From contig JAPTYK010000001.1 of the NCBI GenBank assembly GCA_026913215.1, positions 4,774,001 to 4,838,000 of the forward strand: a DNA stretch of 64,000 bases, read 5' to 3'. The position numbers and the translations under genes are program-made. Positions 63,224 to 64,000 of the stretch are shown one piece after another. Origin of the DNA: Streptomyces diastatochromogenes (GTDB lineage Bacteria; Actinomycetota; Actinomycetes; Streptomycetales; Streptomycetaceae). How positions within the stretch are numbered: the first letter of the stretch is position 1; each line of letters starts with the position of its first letter. Under the pieces are notes generated by a model. That model made no database searches. It worked only from the letters and a program-made list of their open reading frames with translations, and was not told the origin of the DNA.

Positions 63224-63676
63224 ATGAGCGCTGCTGAACTGGAGGCGCTGAGGCGCCACTTCCGCGACCCGTCGTCGGAGTGCGATGTGGGGCCCGGGTG
63301 GCGGTCCCTCGTGCTGCGGTGCCATGAGGCGGTCGTCGCGGAGTTTCCCGAGTACGAGCTCCGGGCGGTGAAGCAGAAGTTCGCGGCCCTGGCCTTCCAG
63401 GCCTCTCCCCGGCCGTGGAAGCAGGGCGGGGACTGGACGCAGGGCGAGGCGGACAGGCTCCGCACGCTGGTGGCCGGGTTCACGGCCGCCAGCGAGCGCA
63501 CCTGCGAGCGCTGCGGCGAAGCCGGAACGCTGCGCGAGACCCGGTGGATCGAGCTGACCCTCTGCGCCGCGTGCGAGTCCGTCGTCGGACGGGACGGCCG
63601 TCTGCGGCCGCCCGCTCAGCGGTCCAGGAAGCGGGGCTCCGGCCACGTGGTGACCGGCTCGCCGAACGCCGAGTAG
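63224..63676 (+). CDS. Hypothetical protein with a CxxC pair (zinc-ribbon-like)
   Basis: 150 residues. LEALRRHFRDPSSECDVGPGWRSLVLRCHEAVVAEFPEYELRAVKQKFAALAFQA is an alpha-helical, possibly DNA- or protein-contacting region. CERCGEAGTLRETRWIELTLCAAC gives two CxxC pairs fitting a zinc ribbon. The stop is 63674-63676; its last 61 bp overlap the converging gene at 63616, so the true end may be earlier. No named family recognised. An ATG with a GGAGCGGCGGG ribosome-site-like stretch precedes it. Confidence 0.6.
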   Translation: MSAAELEALRRHFRDPSSECDVGPGWRSLVLRCHEAVVAEFPEYELRAVKQKFAALAFQASPRPWKQGGDWTQGEADRLRTLVAGFTAASERTCERCGEAGTLRETRWIELTLCAACESVVGRDGRLRPPAQRSRKRGSGHVVTGSPNAE

Positions 63677-63952
63677 ATCTCCAGGCGCGCGAGGTAGCCG
63701 TCCTCGGTGAGGACCATGACCCCGGGAGGGTCAGGCACGGTGTAACCGGCGTCCGCGGCCGGATTGTCGTGCTCGGGGGCCGGGGCGCCGCCGCGCGGTC
63801 CACCGTCAGGTCGACCGTCGCGCAGCCGCAGCCGCAGTGGCCCGTCACCCGGGCGTGCGGGATCTGGGCGCGCAGGGCGCCGCTCACCGGGTCGGGGCCG
63901 GAGAGCAGCGCAGTGAGTGTCGCCTTCGCGTCCGGCGGGAGGGGTCAGCCAT
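63616..63952 (-). CDS. Hypothetical protein with HCGCGC cluster, one frameshift
   Basis: About 112 residues after one base is restored near 63941 (MADPLPPDAKATLTALLSGPDPVSGALRAQIPHARVTGHCGCGCATVDLTVDR...). The middle continues DNPAADAGYTVPDPPGVMVLTEDGYLARLEIYSAFGEPVTTWPEPRFLDR. HCGCGCATVDL could bind a metal. The C-terminal part resembles the small proteins found after C-terminal toxin-like or unknown genes in Streptomyces, but I cannot name a family. Its ATG overlaps the stop of the next (upstream) gene by 6 bp. Confidence 0.6.
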
Positions 63953-64000
63953 CGGCCTTGGCGACCCCGATGGGGCAGGAGAGGCCCGTGCCGCCGATGC
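63945..64000 (-). CDS. C-terminus of a gene running out of the window
   Basis: Reads GIGGTGLSCPIGVAKADG and stop at 63945-63947 on the minus strand, overlapping the start of the 63616-63952 gene. Only about 18 residues are visible. The same peptide in variant form (GIGGTGVSCPVGAPRPG) is encoded at 63127-63162, so this tail has been duplicated. Confidence 0.5.
   Translation of the reverse strand, partial: IGGTGLSCPIGVAKADG

Larger units (their letters stand above)
63127..64000. repeat. Pair of 36-bp direct repeats flanking the 63.2-63.9 kb genes
   Basis: Copies at 63127-63162 and 63965-64000 differ at only a few positions. Both encode, on the minus strand, nearly the same GIGGTG(V/L)SCP(V/I)G peptide. 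They flank the two hypothetical genes between them. Confidence 0.7.

Noticed and set aside
1..64000. tRNA, rRNA, insertion sequences or phage genes
   Set aside because: No tRNA-like T-loop/CCA patterns, transposase motifs (DDE, integrase RHRY) or phage structural proteins were recognised.

Overview
The window is chromosomal DNA of a Streptomyces or a very close relative. GC is very high with strong third-position GC bias. GTG starts and 4-bp GTGA/ATGA overlaps are common. An AfsQ1/AfsQ2/SigQ-type locus, a Streptomyces-type acyl-CoA carboxylase block and many secreted or LAxTG proteins are present. From memory, the gene order (cdd, deoA, add, afsQ locus, deoC, pmm, punA, accA2, maf, pccB, birA, cya, hutH) resembles the S. 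coelicolor region around SCO4896-SCO4935; I could not check this here.

Layout. 1-3.5 kb: nucleoside ABC permeases, cytidine deaminase, thymidine phosphorylase. 3.6-10.3 kb: Uma2, STAS, ECF sigma, L,D-transpeptidase, MFS/LysR pair, hydrolase, GNAT. 10.3-18.1 kb: adenosine deaminase, then the afsQ1/afsQ2/lipoprotein/sigQ block, uridine kinase and two small secreted proteins. 18.3-21.6 kb: deoC with two aldehyde-dehydrogenase-family genes. 21.8-25.4 kb: an anchored surface protein, a class F-type sortase and two hypotheticals. 25.8-36.6 kb: a one-directional cluster of PstC/PstA-like permeases, three PstS-like or surface binding proteins, a LAATG-anchored surface protein, a sortase-fold protein lacking catalytic His and Cys, and a PstB-like ATPase. 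36.6-42.7 kb: a membrane glycosyltransferase-like gene, phosphosugar mutase, purine-nucleoside phosphorylase, a GGCT-like gene and lpdA. 42.9-53.2 kb: regulators and the acyl-CoA carboxylase set (accA2, epsilon, pccB, birA) with maf, mmpB and a TetR/MFS pair. 53.4-64 kb: adenylate cyclase, enoyl-CoA hydratase, GGDEF protein, histidine ammonia-lyase, a lipoprotein L,D-transpeptidase, an XRE regulator/alcohol dehydrogenase pair and a terminal hypothetical cluster.

How the genes work together. Uptake permeases, Cdd, DeoA, Add, DeoC, a phosphosugar (possibly phosphopentose) mutase, PunA and uridine kinase make up a scattered nucleoside salvage and catabolism pathway. Four of these genes (deoA, add, deoC, punA) carry the same 14-bp near-palindrome, core CTACGCGCGTAG, next to their start or promoter. 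This points to one shared regulator. The carboxylase genes make malonyl- and/or methylmalonyl-CoA. The Pst-like cluster looks like a variant phosphate or oxyanion uptake system with cell-surface parts.

Quality warning. About 35 genes carry apparent single-base deletions, nearly all in short G/C runs and many in conserved housekeeping genes. I read these as sequencing or consensus errors and annotated each affected gene as one locus, noting where the frame breaks. No tRNA, rRNA, CRISPR array or insertion sequence was recognised.
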